Assembly (NCBI GenBank): GCA_003508835.1
Contig: PUFA01000092.1
Coordinates: 1,550,001-1,614,000 of the forward strand
Length of the DNA: 64,000 bases
Direction of reading: 5' to 3'
DNA from: Eonycteris spelaea
Lineage: Eukaryota > Chordata > Mammalia > Chiroptera > Pteropodidae
Below the pieces are notes generated by a model, which was not told the origin of the DNA, did no database searches, and was given only the letters and a program-made list of their open reading frames with translations. Positions within the stretch are counted from its first letter, which is position 1. Every line of letters begins with the position of its first letter. Below, piece after piece: positions 1 to 13,134 of this stretch. The translations under genes and the position numbers were made by a program.

Positions 1-2225
1 TTAACCCTCTTCCCCATGCTACACTATACATTGCCATGTCTATTCTGCAACCATCCATTTGTACCTCTTAATCCCTTTGCCTTTTTTTGTCTCCCCCACT
101 CCCCGCCTATCTAGTATCCTCTAAATATTCTCTGTATCTATGAGTTTATTTTTTTGTTGTTAATTTTGTTCTTTAGATTCCACTTGTAGGTGAAATCATG
201 TGATACTTGTCTTTCTCTATCTGACCCATTTCATTCAACGTAATACCCTCTAGTTCTATTAAGGCAATATCTTGTTCCATCCCTTTCCTTTCAGTCTGTG
301 TGTCCTTTAATCTGAGGTGAGTCTTTTATAGGCAGTATATGTAGGAGGCTTGTTTTCTTATCCATTCAGCCACTCTATCTTTTGGTTGGAGCATTTAATT
401 GTTTTCCATTTGAGGTACTTGTTGATAGCAATGTAGTTCTTACTATTCTTTATTCCTGTTTTTGATACATGTTTTTCTCCTTAAAAAAGTCCCTCCAACA
501 TTTCCTGCAATACTGGCTTGGCAATGATAAATTCCTTTAGCTTATGTTTGTCTGGGAAGCTCTCTATCTGTCCTTAGACTCTAAATGATAGCTTTGCTTA
601 ATCAAGTATTCTTGGTTGTAGATCCTGGGTTTTCATCACATTGAATATTTTGTGCCAAGCCCTTCAGACTGGCATAGTTTCTTTTGAGAAATCAGCTTCC
701 AGTCTTATGGGTGCTCCCTTGTAGGTAACTAGCTGCTTTTCTCTTGCTGCTTTAAGATTCTCTCCTGTATTTAACCTTTGGCATTTTAATTATGATTGTT
801 CTTGGTGTGCCTCTTTGGATTCCTGGTTTTTGGAACTCTCTGAGCTTCCTGGGTTATGTCTATTTCCTTCACCAGGCTAGGGAAGTTTCCATCATTATTT
901 CTTCAAATAGCTCTTCGACATCATTTTCCTTCAAGTACCCCTATGATATGGATATTTTACTTTAATAGCATCCCACAATCCTTAAATGATTATTATGTCT
1001 GGCTTTTTTTCCTTGCCATTCTGATGGAGTATCTTGGCTTTTCCATCCTCCATATAAGACATTTGACTCTCTATTCACTTTGTTTATTCATTTAATATAC
1101 TTCTCATCTCAGATAAAGTATTCTTCATTTCTGACTGATTTCCTTTTATAATTTCCTTCTGTGTTTCTGTTTTTTATCTCTTTGTTGAAGTTCTCACTGA
1201 ATTCATCAACATTTTACATAAGTTCACTGAGCATCTTTATAACCAGTGTTTTGAACTCTGCATTTTTTAGATCGCTTGATCCATTATTTCTGGATCTCTG
1301 TTCTGTTCTCTCATTGGTTTCTGCTTCTTTGCCTTCCCATTTGTCTGCCTTTCGTGTCTGTTTCTATGTATGAAGCAAAGCTCCTAAGTCTCCCAGTATT
1401 ATTAGTGTGGATTTGTGTAATAGGTGTCCAGTGGCACAGTCCTGAGAGGTGTTCAGCTGCAGGCCAAATTAGCCAAGTCTGTGTCCCTATGGGCCACCTG
1501 TTAAGATTCAGCAAGCAAACCATGGATGCTGTGCTTATAGTTGCCTCAAGAGGTCACACCAGAAACTGAGGCCAGCTGTCACCAGCATGAGTCTTGGGGT
1601 TGGCTCAGTAAGGAGCATCAAAGTCACCAAAGATACAGCTGGATGTGGCTTAGGTTGGACCTGAGTTGGGAGAGGCAGAGTTTTTAGGAAATCCTCTGGG
1701 GGGGGACCCCTGTTATCCAGTTTGATGAGTCAGGGTATGGCAGCACTGAATCCACACACTGGGAGAAGGAGAGCTCGACAGGAAAATGGATACCTCGTGC
1801 ACTTCTGTACAAAGTGAGTCTCTCCTCGGACCTCACTCCAACAACTCAGTGTCCCCATGAGTCCTGATACCCCGTGCGCAGCCAAACTGGCACTGGTGCT
1901 CAGAGTGAGCAGGTTCGTCACCGTGAAAGTCGCTTGCAGGCATGGCCTCTTTAAGAGACGTCTGCAGCTGCCGGCTGCTGCTGCTGCAGCCTCTGTCCCA
2001 CTCAGCCCTCAGGACCAGGCAGCCTCACGTCGTAACCCATCCTACTTTCTGCCATTCCAGGATGATTTCTTAGATTTCTCCATAGTTGTATGGCTTGTTT
2101 ATTTAGACCCCAGGTGATTTTTTCTTTGCTATTCGTTCTTTGTTTCTGTCACAACTTTGATTTGGTTGCCAGTGGGATGAACAGAGCCTCTATCATCTAC
2201 ACATTTTTTTCCAACTCAAGTATAA
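1..2225 (-). mobile_element. L1 retrotransposon, antisense, internally deleted
   Basis: Read on the minus strand, bases 1-290 resemble the L1 ORF2 3' end (the complement has the stretch that reads 'aagtgaaatcatgtgatacttgtctttc' style ending in mammalian L1s). From about 297 the sequence jumps directly to the endonuclease region (for example 'ataggcagtatatgtag' and 'ttatccattcagccactc'). It then continues through the ORF1 region (about 480-900) to a GC-richer 5' UTR-like part (1380-2100). The reverse transcriptase part of ORF2 is therefore missing. Open frames here are short and not coding. The family assignment is from memory of L1 consensus sequence; the subfamily is not determined. Confidence 0.75.
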
Positions 2226-2230
2226 GAGTT

Positions 2231-2275
2231 TAAAAAAAAAAAAAAACTTAAAAATAAATAAATAAATAAATTAAA
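2231..2275. repeat. A-rich / (TAAA)n low-complexity tract
   Basis: A run of A is followed by several AAAT/TAAA units immediately beyond the 5' end of the antisense L1. It could be the tail of a separate retroposon, but no body was recognised upstream on the + strand. Confidence 0.7.
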
Positions 2276-2839
2276 TAATAGAAATATGGGTATAATTCAA
2301 TATAAAATTCATAATGGTTTGCTTATTATAAAAAGAAAAAGCATGTGCATGAATTATTATGAATCTATATTATAGACTGACAACTAAAATAAATAAAGAC
2401 CTAGGAGCAATGGCTCAGTAACATTATTGTCACTCATGCAGTGCATCAATTTAGAAAAGAGGTGAGAACTACAAGAGTGTCCAGAGAACTGTTCAGATGA
2501 CTATAACACCATAAATTCATGATTACTTTTTATTAGTTAACATGTATATACAAGATGCAAAAATCAAAAAGTAGAAAAGGACATACAGTAAAAAGTAAAT
2601 CTGCCACCTTAGTTCCCTTTCACAAGGACTGCTACCAGTGTCTTAAAGCTAAAACGATCTTCTTTTACATGACTTATCTTCTCCAAAACTTTTTACTCTT
2701 TCTGCACATTCATTTCAGTTGTCTCCAACCTTAATTCATAAACTTATTCTCATGTAGTTATAAAGAGGACTATGCTACAAAGTTCACAGTCTGAAACAGG
2801 TAAATATAATTGATAATGGAGAAAAAAATGAAGTAAACA

Positions 2840-3330
2840 ATGTTAAGAAAGTCACTTAAAATGGAGTCAGGAGGCCATCAAGAAAGTTAAGCCAATGCAC
2901 AGCTCATGTCTCATTTTTTGGAGCTCTTTGTTAAGTTGCTAACATGTCGCTAAACTTAACTCAAGGACAAACAATAAACATTTCAGATCAATGAGTGCTA
3001 CATGAACATATATGAACTTATTTCCTTCTCATGGTGACCAGACCATCTGCATTCTTAACCTTGAAAAGAGCTAATTCATTTCGACAACCATCATCTTCCC
3101 TTTAAATAATGAGCCTAACCAACCTCAACTGACCTAAAAAACATCTTTCATTTACATGGAGGACCTTAATGAGAACAGCTCTATGTTTGCCCTTTAAATA
3201 CCTTGCTTTCTTTCTTCCCTTCATGGACAATCCAGGTCGCAACCTGGATCTGTCTTGAATTGCAATCTCTCTTTGCTAAATAATCACTTTTATTCTTTAT
3301 TATAGCCTAAACCTCATTTTTTTTAACATA
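2840..3330 (+). mobile_element. LTR-like segment, possible solitary ERV1-type LTR
   Basis: The right half has the layout of a retroviral LTR: a region near 3200 resembling a promoter, then a cysteine-like 'caacctggatctgtcttgaattgcaatc' style segment and a late 'ctttgctaaataatcacttttatt' polyadenylation-like end at 3270-3300. Such endings are common in mammalian ERV1 LTRs. No internal gag or pol sequence accompanies it. Target duplications were not identified, so the limits are approximate. Confidence 0.4.
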
Positions 3331-6300
3331 GTAAATATAAAACTGCTAAACTTAGCCAACTTTCAAGATGAAATTAATAATCTTTTGGATACTTTTCTTT
3401 AATACAAAAGAACTTCTCACTTTTGTCAAGGTGTATTTTTAAGACTATATTAATTCATCTGAAGCAATCACTATACCAGAGTGAGTGGGATTAACTTGAT
3501 TGAGTTATATGATCAGACACATCTTGGAGCTAAAGTCTGCTCCAAAGTCGTGGGCCTAAATATTGAGAGAATGGAAATGAACTTATTGAGGAACCCTCAG
3601 GATTAAGGGAAACTAAAACCTATTTGTGACATTGATACAAATTTGAAGAAGATACAACTTACTCGATTCTTTATTTTGAAAACCAAAACAAAATACAGGA
3701 ACTGCCTAAGATTGTGAGGATAAAATAAGTCTATTTATCTACAGAGGATTAGGCAAAGGTCTTCTATGGACTTAATTTAAAAGTATTTAGTTGATATATA
3801 ATCATTAAATATTCCGATCTAGTATATTAAAATTATTTTGAAGTTAGAAAAATCTCTAGAAGAAACAGTTTTCAGAAGAATACGTTTTGTGTATGACTAC
3901 AAGGCTACTTCCATCGAAAGACTGCTAAGCCTGATTTGACCTGACTAGAGTTAATTTCACTTTATGTTTATTCAATATCATGTCAGTCATTGGGAAATGA
4001 CCCACTTATTTCAACTTTTGGTTTGATTTCTCTGACAGATATATACCCGTTTTGAGGAAGGTAGAGATTCCTACAATGTTTTCTAAATGGATAAATTATC
4101 TCAATAATACTAGAGAACTTGTTAATCAAGTAGCATATTGAACTGTAGACCAAGAAACTTTTTCTCTCATTATCGTATTATTGCAGAAGATTTTACATTA
4201 TTACAGTGATTTTAAAAATACATTCTTAGAAATATGAGCCACATATTCCTAGTTCATTTATAAAGCCAGACAGCTTCTAAATCTATTAAAGACATCGAAA
4301 CAGCCCAAATATCCATGGATTTAAAAGAAATAGACGAGGTGCTTAAATTTTTTTCAATTAAGTCAATTTAGTGATAACAGCAGTTAAAAAGGAAATAACA
4401 CCAACATCCTGTTCCCCTATTTGTTTATGCCAGCCTTAGGTAGACTGCTCCCAATTCAAGCAGTTTTATTTTCAGTGTAGATATGACTGGCTACTGACAG
4501 GTTTTAATGACTCCTCCAGGGCCCTGGCTTGTCCATAAATCATCCTCAAAGCCCTCTATAGGGAAAGGGGCTAGAGAGACAAGGTAGTATATCAGCGCTA
4601 GTGTTTGTAGCTATAGTTCAGATTTTACAAAATTCTCCCTAGCTTGTTTCAATCAGAAGCAGACACTTGTCTTACTTTGCAGAGTGAAGACTCACTCACA
4701 GGACCAAATACCTAAATGCTTTCCATTGTTTAGGATGACAAAGTTCAATAATATGGAGAAAATAAAATACCTTCATGAGCATGAGGTGCTGACCAGTACA
4801 AATACTCTCTAATTAACTATGTAATAATTCAATCCATAACATTTCAAACTAAATTATGACTTTTTCTCAAAGAGGAGATAATAGTAAACATTTTTAAAGT
4901 AATTCTTCATTAAAGGGCTGACACATCTTCCCTTTTATCTCCCCAATGAGATGATTTCATAAGAACCTAAATCCAATTTGCCACTTTATAGATAATTATA
5001 GATAATAATGTTATCTATTCTTAATATTATACTGTTTCTTTTTTAATACAATGAAACCAAGGTTAGTACATGCCTGTATTACTTAATAGTCACCAGTAAG
5101 TTCTATATCTTTATAAGCCAAGTTTCCAACATTATGTTTTCATGCACATGTAATATGACAAAACAAATCTATATTCTCCACAATTGTTTTCTAGGTAAAG
5201 ATGTCACATGACAATTTAAGATAGCAATTGATAATTAGGTAGAGCCATATGAAATACCAACATGTGACCATATTTTACCTACAAAAAAGCTATTTAATTT
5301 GATTCCACCTAATTCCACAGTGGTTTCAAGAATAATGTATACAAAACTAATAAAAGTCATAATAATGGAGAAATAAAATAAGAGGAATAAACTGCAAACA
5401 TCTAGAATTCACTTCTGATTGATATATAGAATAGTTTTCCACCCCAAGATTATAGAACTTACATGGCTTCATACCTAAAATTTTAAGCCTTTAAGGATAA
5501 GCAAGACCTGACAATCGATAAAAAGTATATGAACTGAGTAAGACCACATTGACATATTTTTGTTTTAAGAAGTATTTTTAAAAAGAAAATGGCAAGATAA
5601 TACTGTTAAACTTTGAAGTTTTGAGGAAACATCTACAAAAAATAGCTTTATTTTTTAGCTTAAAATTCTTTAAAAATACTGGAAAAACACTAAGGCAGCT
5701 TACCCATAATCTCAAAATTATTTAAAATTCCATAAAAAAAGATAAGACCTTCTAATTCCTTCCATCTCAAACAAGATATGCTATGCAAATTAGCTATGTA
5801 TACTTATTATTAATTTATTTTTATAAAAAATTAAATCACACTGGTATGAAACTTGCTTTTTCTTTTTAATTAATCACGAATGTTTTTCTGATCAGTACAA
5901 TAATCTACTTCACTCGTTAAATACTGCAAAACATTTCATTAAGTGGTGCTCCATAATGTATTGATCATTTATCTACCCTTGTAATATTTCTTTCATTATG
6001 TATTTTATTATGTCTGCATGATTGGTGAAAACACCGTGGCCGTTTTACACTGGCTTGTGGGCAAAGATTTGATGAAGCTTGAGGTCATCAAAGCATTTTC
6101 TTTAAAATACAAGTTAGAACATAGCCCACATTTGTATTAAGCTAAGTTCTTAAGGAATAAAAGAATCAGAGAAAGAAAAACAAGAGGCAACACACACAGA
6201 GATGGAAAAAGAAAAGGTGATGAGTTCATGTGTTTATATTTATAACAAGATAACATTAAGAAGAATGGATGAGGAAGATTGTTATAAAATGAAACTTTTA

Positions 6301-6755
6301 ATTTCATGAGGTGAAGGTATTTGAAGTTCAGAACTCTGGGTGCAAGTTAATTCTTACTTTTTTTTGTACTTTGAGGAGTTAAGTTTGTTAACCTGTAGAA
6401 GAGACAAAGCAGTTCAATTATAAAGTGAAGCTAATGAAAAATGAAAAATTCTAATCAGCTTTAGTTGGGAGTCAGCATTACAGAACAGCATTTTCCAGAA
6501 AATTATGTTTGCAAAGCCATCTTTTTGCTGTTATTAACTGGAGACGAGAACTGATGGAGAAAGAGCCAGAAAGAAGGCCGTCAGCAGACTTCGATAAACA
6601 GTAAATACAACAGTAATAATCTAAGAGTTTATGTTTCTTTATCATTTTTATACATTACTTCATGTTTAAAAATTTGCTTCTAGGCCCACTGATTATATTC
6701 TACCTTTGAGATCATTAATACATGGCAATGATAATAAGAGAGCATGAGCTTGGGA
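3331..6755. other. Intergenic AT-rich stretch without recognised features
   Basis: About 3.4 kb of AT-rich sequence. I see no open frame of coding character, no RNA gene and no repeat that I can name with confidence. It lies upstream of the SENP6 promoter. Confidence 0.6.
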
Positions 6756-6759
6756 ATCT

Positions 6760-7265
6760 AGATGGGTCAGAGCGCTGCAGGAGAGCAGAATTTGCCACCC
6801 TGAAATCTCTCTCTCTGGCATAAAGATTCTTTTAGATTAGTTATTTTAAGAAACACAAACATAGAACAAACTCTGAAAATCAAGTAGAAGATTCAAGGAA
6901 AATCTCCATTTGTAAGGGTGTCTCCCTAACTATATTAAGAAAACGGGGATGATTTAATTTCTAGAAACTCTCTTGCAGCAGTTTAAATCTACATAACAAC
7001 CTTACCCTTGTTTACTGTGCTTTTCCTAGCAACCTCCTATAAATGACTCTCTCCACCCGAAACATCTTTTTTGCCTTTTGCTGAGGATGATATTTAAGGT
7101 TATAATTTCAGTCATTTGGGGGAATTACTCATGTAACTGGGTCTCTATCATGTATTCATATTATTAAACTTTTTTTTCCTCCTGTTAATCTGTTTTATGT
7201 TGATTTGATTATTAGACCAGCCAAAGAACCTAGAAGGGAAGATGGGAAAATTTTTCTTCCTCAGC
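6760..7265 (+). mobile_element. LTR-like segment, possible solitary LTR
   Basis: The segment begins near 'agagcagaatttgccaccc' and ends with 'ttattaaac', a T-run, and a segment near 7185-7265 ('ctgttaatctgttttatg', 'agaccagcc', 'aacctagaagggaaga'). This order resembles known mammalian ERV LTR 3' ends. No coding remnants are present. Subfamily and exact ends are not determined. Confidence 0.45.
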
Positions 7266-7282
7266 AGCTCAAATCTTACCTC

Positions 7283-7385
7283 TACTCTTCTCGAGCTGTC
7301 TTTTGGGAAAAGTTATTTTACCTTTTGGCTCTCATTATCCACTTATAAAATAAAAATAACAGAATATGTTTAGTAAGTGTTGATC
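7283..7385 (+). repeat. MIR-like SINE fragment
   Basis: The stretch has the MIR core order: a region like 'gggaaaagttattttacc' followed by a 'ctcattatccacttataaaataaaaataac' style segment, corresponding to the 'cctcagtttcctcatctgtaaaatg' part of MIR. It is short and diverged. Confidence 0.4.
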
Positions 7386-8399
7386 TCGATAATATACATA
7401 GCAAATCATACTAGGAACACAGTCTTTGCATAAATGAAACACTTAGATATGTTACTCCAAGCACTAGTTTCCAACGTGTAGTACTCAGATCAATATTGTG
7501 GACAAAAGGGGGTTCTATGGAAAGTAACCTTACAGGGTAATTTGATCACAAATTCCTAACTAGACAGGCCCTGGTCGGTAGCCACAGACCAGGCATATAA
7601 TTTTTTAAATAAAATTTATCTTTGCCTTAAGCAAGCCCCGTCCATTGTTTTTGTGCATCTATATACAGGAGGAAGAACAAACTTTCTTCTACCTTCAAGG
7701 CTTTTTGGCTGGTATAATATCAAATAGACATGAGATAGATTAGCAAGAGAAAATACTCAAATTTAACATACATATTGGAACCACACATACATCAGAGAGT
7801 CAGAGGCTCCCATGCACAAGGGGTTCAGAGACAGAAAGGGAACTGGGTATAAAAGCCATTCTAAACTAAGGATGAAGTAAGGGGACTTGGGGCTTCGAAG
7901 GGTCATTGCAGAATGAAAAGAGCCAACGTTTAGTTATAGAAAATTTGTCAGGCCCTACAGAGAGGTTATCTCTGATAATCTCTTATATGGGCAAGGCCCC
8001 TTATTCAAGTTCTTTCAGGTAGTCAAGGGAAGGGCAGAGTTAAAGTTGAGCCAGCAGTTAAAGTTGCCCTCAGCTCAAAATAATTCTCATACCACAGAAG
8101 CACATCTTGGGGTGACCAGCTCTGAACACCTACATAAATTCGCACACCTTTGAAATAATCACCTTCAAGAGAGCAAATAATCTTTATCCTGTAATCTAAG
8201 CTTTGCTATGCTTTTTCTCACTTTCATGTACTCTTTCTTACTGTTTCCTCCTTCGTTTCAAATGCAGTAAAGAAACTGCAAAATTGTCATGCTCCAGACC
8301 ATTTGAGATCTTGCTTCCTGCCACTATCGCTTTGGGTCAAATAAATTCATAAAAATTCTTTCTAGTTTTGGATGTTCTTATGTCAACAGTAGCATTAGC

Positions 8400-8541
8400 A
8401 TCATGTTTGAGTTTGTTAGAAATTCAAATTAATGAGTTCTATCCAGTCTACTGAATTAGATGGTATGAGATGGGGCCCAGGAATCTGTTTTACAAGCTCT
8501 CCAGTTGATCTTCATGTATGTTAAAGTTTGAGAACCACTGC
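8400..8541 (-). mobile_element. MER5A-like hAT non-autonomous DNA transposon
   Basis: The element ends with 'gtttgagaaccactg' at 8526-8540, the typical terminal inverted repeat of MER5A. It is preceded by MER5A-like internal text ('ctactgaattagatgg', 'ggggcccaggaatctg'). The other terminus is degraded. Confidence 0.65.
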
Positions 8542-8544
8542 CTC

Positions 8545-10659
8545 AGAGTTCACCTAGATATGTGTCAGCACCAAGCTGATCCAGAAGGTAAGGTTTAGGT
8601 GGTAAGATGCCCAGTTGAAAGAAAGCAGGAGGGGCTGACGTGAGGATTGAAATGGCAGACACCAACTTCATTGCAGGGAGAGTGCTTCTGCTGTGCTTCT
8701 TCTGCCCTCCAGGGGACGACATGGCCCCACATAGCAGAATACAATAGTGGCCTTCAGCCACACATGCGTGATACAATAAGCTGAAGTATGTTTGCATATC
8801 CTAGGCGCGGGCGCCCTACTACACTAATGTAACATTCTAAATCTGGGGTCCTATTACTAGCTGTGAACCTGGATCACAGCCTGACCTGGGACCAGCCGGG
8901 CTTGGGACCCACAACATGACTTTCATATGACCATTTCCATTAATGAACATAAAAGGACCAGCAGTCATCTACAGAGCTGACACATCCATTAGGCATAGGA
9001 GACATTTCTTTTAAAATCAGGAAAAAAAATTAACATAATGATAATAATAAATATATAATAATGAATTCAGCTTGGATTACATGTTTATACCAAAGCATTT
9101 TTTAAATTAACTAACATAATGAAAAATATAGTTTTATATATAGCACTCTAATTCTGGCTAAAAAAAAATGTTCAATATATTTCTTGTGGAAGGGTGCCAT
9201 GAAGTCAAAAGTGCCTAGGGTACAGGAAAGTCATAATTCAGCCTTGATCACCTGAAAACTTGACTGTAAATTTATAAATGTTGACACTGTAGGTACTTGG
9301 TAGGAACTATTAAAAGAAATGTGTGCTATTTTTAGAATATATGCATTTACAATTTGAAAAATAGTTTGTTTCATTTAAAAGATTAAAATATTCAGCATTA
9401 AAGTTTTAGTTACTAAACTGCCTGCTAAAATCTAGAAAAAAAATAACATGAAAGAGAGATAGAAAATATTGACTAAAAGAACTGAAAATAAAAAAGGAGC
9501 ATGAAGCATGGTAGAATTAAACAAGAGTAAAAATAAGAAAATCAACAAGTTGAAAGTGATCTGGAATATTATAATGTAGAAATCATGTTAAAACAGAAGG
9601 ATATATACTTACAACCGAAACTTACACATTATTCTCATATAATACCTGTTAAAGAACAAAAATTCAACTTAGTAAATTTCATGATCTAATTGACTTTATC
9701 GAGGAATTCATGCATCGGGTAGCATCCCATTTAATAAAGAGAAAGATGCCCCAAGGAACTGTACAAAATGAAAGGCTTTTCTATACAGAAATAGGCCAAG
9801 AAAAAAAGTTTAAAGGATTATTTCAGGCAAGGTTATCTTCCTTTAGGGGAAGGCGGTGGGTCTTATCAGTCAGACTACCTCACTAGTGCTGACCAGGAAA
9901 TTCCAGGAAATTATAATCCTTGGAGAGGCTGAAACTGAAATTAGGTTAGGTATTAAGTTTTGGTGGGGCTTACCATAAATGACTCCATTTTGAGTCCATT
10001 GTTTCTTTTTTACATTCATCATTCATGTCACCTGACACAAATGCACTTAGACCTTCAAAAATCATCAACCAGACATAATTTTCAGAACTTGCTATTGTCT
10101 TCTGAAACTTGTATTTAGTCGTGGCCTAACTATATGCTGCTTCTCAGTGTAGTGTTTAAAAGAACACGATTGATCATTGTTTTTAAGGAAATGTATGTGT
10201 TAAAACTAGGTTACTGTTTTATTAATAACTATTAAGCTCTACCAGAATAAAATGAGTCCATTTATTCAAGCAATTTTACATATAACATTTTAAACCTGGC
10301 TAAAACAGAAACCACCAGCTGTGATAGGAAAGAATTTGTAGCCATATACAGAGAAGAAGCTTTGTCATTGTGTATTTTTTTGCCAACTCAAGCCTTCCTT
10401 CTGGTCACCTCAAAACAACTCAAATTGTTTCAGTATTGTAATCTTCAGAGCTAAACCCTAGGTTCATCCCTGGATTGCTAATCCTTTTTAGGTTATTTTT
10501 CTTAGATTTGTACCGCATGTTGCTTGGGGCAGAGACATTTTCTAGACCTCTCAGAAGATTGTATTTGATAATCTCTAAGAGTCTGGGTTCTAGAATTCTA
10601 TGATTCTGAATTTTTCTTAGGAAAGATTATTTTAAATATGCTGTATTCATTTTTCTATT
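8545..10659. other. Intergenic stretch, mostly unassigned
   Basis: This holds a moderately GC-rich segment at 8560-8960 and a possible LTR-derived piece at 9690-10020 (it contains 'gactccattttg', frequent near LTR ends). Neither could be classified. No coding region was found. Confidence 0.4.
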
Positions 10660-11696
10660 CACTCATTCAGCATGTAAGTATTAAGCTACAGGTATAAGAC
10701 TCTAAATGAGAAGTGCATAGCAGATGGAGTGCAAAACGTGTTCAAAGGCTCTAAAGTAGAAAAGAAGATGGAGTATTTTAGGAACTGAAAGAAGTACAAA
10801 GTTGTTGGAGCTTAATTAAGGTGAAAATGATTCAAGATGAGGCTAATGAAGTAGGTAGGGAGGGCCTAGTAGATCGATTAAGGATTAAGGATTTTTTTCC
10901 CTAAAAGCAACAGGAAATCTTTGTTTTTAAAAAGGAACTTCTAAAGAAAAAAAAAAAAAAAGGAACTGCTTTGATCTGATCTGCATTTTTTTTAAGATTA
11001 TCATTGTTAAAGACTTTTTAAAAGACCTTTGTGTGAGAAATGGTTTAGAGGGATAGAAAGAATAAGGAATTACAGTAATATGTCTGAGAAGTGACAGTGG
11101 CTAAAATTAGTCATTGGAACTGGAAAACATCCTAAAAATTATAAAGAGTAAAATCAGCACTTTCTGCTGCAAAAAAATACGAATTCCAATTGATTGGGGA
11201 GAGTGGAGATTTTGAGAAGGCACTGGGGTATGGAACTCATACAATGCATGAGGGGATTGATTTAAAGAATGAGAAACTCTATTTTAACAATAGGGAATAA
11301 ATATTAGAATGGGTTCCTACAGATGCAGGTAGTTTGGGTAGGTAAACAAAGGGAATGCTTATCTTGTGGTTTGTATTTATCTTTGAAGTAGGAAGCAAGA
11401 AATTCTGCTGAGAGTGATGGGGGAAGGGTTGGAGAAGTTGAATATAGTTGTAGTGGGCAACTGGAGAACATGCTGATTTGAGAACCTTGAAGAAAGGCCA
11501 GTGACAGAGAAGTTCCCTCTGAGGTGGCAGTCATAACGTTATAGTGGCACCAAATCAAATTCTCTCTTGGGTGACTTTCTTTAGGGAGTCTTATTCTCCT
11601 ATGTCACAAACAGGAAAGGTGGGTAACAGCATTTACTCAAGTTGAGGGTTTTAGGAGAGGGGAACAGGGAAAGGGTAGAAAGATAAGATAGGATGT

Positions 11697-11769
11697 GGTT
11701 CTATAGTGTAGCAGTTAGCACGTCTGCTTTACACGCAGAAGGGCCTGGGTTTGTGTCCCAGTGAAGCCA
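11697..11769 (+). pseudogene. tRNA-Val(TAC)-derived unit of the SINE
   Basis: The 73 bases match the tRNA-Val fold order. The anticodon arm CTGC-TTTACAC-GCAG gives anticodon TAC, and the A box lies in 'tagtgtagcagttagc'. The B box is weakened ('gggtttgtgtcc' in place of GGTTCGAAYCC). The acceptor stem has mismatches, so this is a retroposed unit and not a working tRNA gene. Confidence 0.8.
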
Positions 11770-11778
11770 CGGTCCATG

Positions 11779-11898
11779 GTCTATGGCCATGCCACCCTGA
11801 ACAAGCCTGATCCCATCTGACCTTGTGAAGCTAAGCAGGGTCGGTCCTGGTTAGTACTTGGATGGGAGACCACCTAGGAAGACCAAGTGCTGTAGGCA
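11779..11898 (+). pseudogene. 5S rRNA-derived unit of the SINE
   Basis: The 120 bases cover the entire 5S rRNA from 'gtctatggccat' to 'gtgctgtaggca'. The internal promoter is well kept: 'aagctaagcagggtcgg' (A box) and 'ggatgggagacc' (C box). Several differences from mammalian 5S rRNA look like CpG decay. It is joined to a tRNA unit and a TAA tail, so it is a SINE module and not a free 5S gene. Confidence 0.85.
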
Positions 11899-12808
11899 TA
11901 AATAATAATAATAATAATAATAAAGATAAAGTAGTTGAGCATATATTCAAGAAAGAACAAATGAAATAATGTACCATGGAATCTAAACTAGGTAGGGAGA
12001 AGAGTAAAGATAAGAGAAAAATAGAGGAGTCAAAGTTTATAGATCCCAATGAAATTATATGGCCATAGTTGTTGTGGGCAGAGATGGGAGGTTTGAATTA
12101 CTGAATTTGCAAGAAAAATAGGTCCAGAGTCTCACACTAGAGAGTGGATGACCAGATTAAGTGAGTAAAAAGACATAGAAGATATGGCATTAGGGTTAGA
12201 ATTTTGAGTGGCAGGACTGGTTTTTTTCCTTTTTTCCAAATTTTCTTAATGGAATAATTAGAAAAAATAAAGTAGCTTTTATATCCACTGTAATTACTCA
12301 TCCATTAAAATCTAAAAGTTAACTTTTCTCCCTTATATTTATCTTATGCCAGAATGAAACTGTTTAATATGACAACTAACAAGGTAGCTGATATTTGAAT
12401 GGAAATTGCTAAATTTAAACAAAAAAGACATGTTAGACTTTTTAATGAATGAAGAGACTGGTTTTATAATCAGTCATATTTCTAAAATTCAAAGACATTC
12501 TCAGTAACATCTCTGTGCTACAAAAATGTATGTATAGAGAGGCTACTAATTGAGTATTTGTGAATACACTAAATATATATTTGTATATGTATTAACACCT
12601 AAATCTGAAGTTTTCTAGGCCCTGAATCCTGCTTGAAGGAATGTATGAGACTATCAATCCTTTGTTGATTATATTCTTATGAAAGAACAGTGGTTTCTGA
12701 AAATATCTTTAATCTTATATTTGAATATGGAAAATAATTTCACTTGTAATTGCAAACTCATAGAATAAGAATAACTGAACTGGAAAGGAATTCAGAGGTT
12801 GCTTGATC

Positions 12809-12966
12809 TAGTGGTTTTCATAGTGTGGTCGCCTGATCAGTAGCATTTCTTAAAAATGCAAAATCTCAGACCCACTCCAGACTCATTGAATCCGAAACTC
12901 TAGGAATGGGGTTTAATAAGGCTTTCCAGGTGATTCCGATGCACGCTGAAGTTTGAAAACTATTGG
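12809..12966 (+). mobile_element. MER5A-like hAT DNA transposon
   Basis: It starts with 'agtggttttcatagtgtgg', followed by 'aaaatgcaaaatctcagaccc', 'ccaggtgattccgatgcac' and a terminal 'gaagtttgaaaactattgg'. This is the MER5A order end to end, about 158 bases. Confidence 0.7.
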
Positions 12967-13134
12967 TTTAATCCATGTATACTTCTTTTAAAATTGGAAT
13001 TATGGCATTCCATAGAGATTAGGTGAAATTAATAACACTTAAAAAAATAAAAGTATGGACTTTGTCTGAAAGATACTAATTTATATTGTTTAAAAGACAC
13101 TTTTATATCATTCCACTTTATTTACCAATCCATG

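Larger units (their letters stand above)
11697..11935 (+). mobile_element. Chimeric tRNA-Val / 5S rRNA SINE (MEG-TR-like)
   Basis: A tRNA-Val-like unit (11697-11769) is followed by a 9-base linker, a full-length 5S rRNA-like unit (11779-11898) and an imperfect (TAA)n tail. Both halves keep RNA polymerase III internal promoter parts. 'aaagataa' occurs just upstream (about 11680) and just after the tail (about 11931), a possible target-site duplication. 5S-derived and tRNA/5S hybrid SINEs (MEG-RS, MEG-RL, MEG-TR) were described in fruit bats, which makes this the best taxonomic marker in the window. The springhare also has 5S SINEs, but no rodent B1 was seen here. Confidence 0.75.
10660..12190 (+). 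repeat. Copy of an ancient mammal-wide interspersed repeat (unclassified), interrupted by a SINE
   Basis: The text order matches other copies in this window (17320-18450, 18700-19190, 58745-59310). It runs from 'actcattcagcatgtaagtatt' through an 'aggaaatc' motif near 10910, a long 'gatctgatctg' part near 10975 and a 'ggaattacagtaatat' part near 11070. A tRNA/5S SINE is inserted at 11697. I recognise the family by its wording but cannot name it securely. Confidence 0.5.

Noticed and set aside
11697..11898. Working tRNA-Val and 5S rRNA genes
   Set aside because: The two units are fused nine bases apart, carry mismatches in stems and end in a TAA tail, the structure of a SINE. There is no T-run terminator after either unit.
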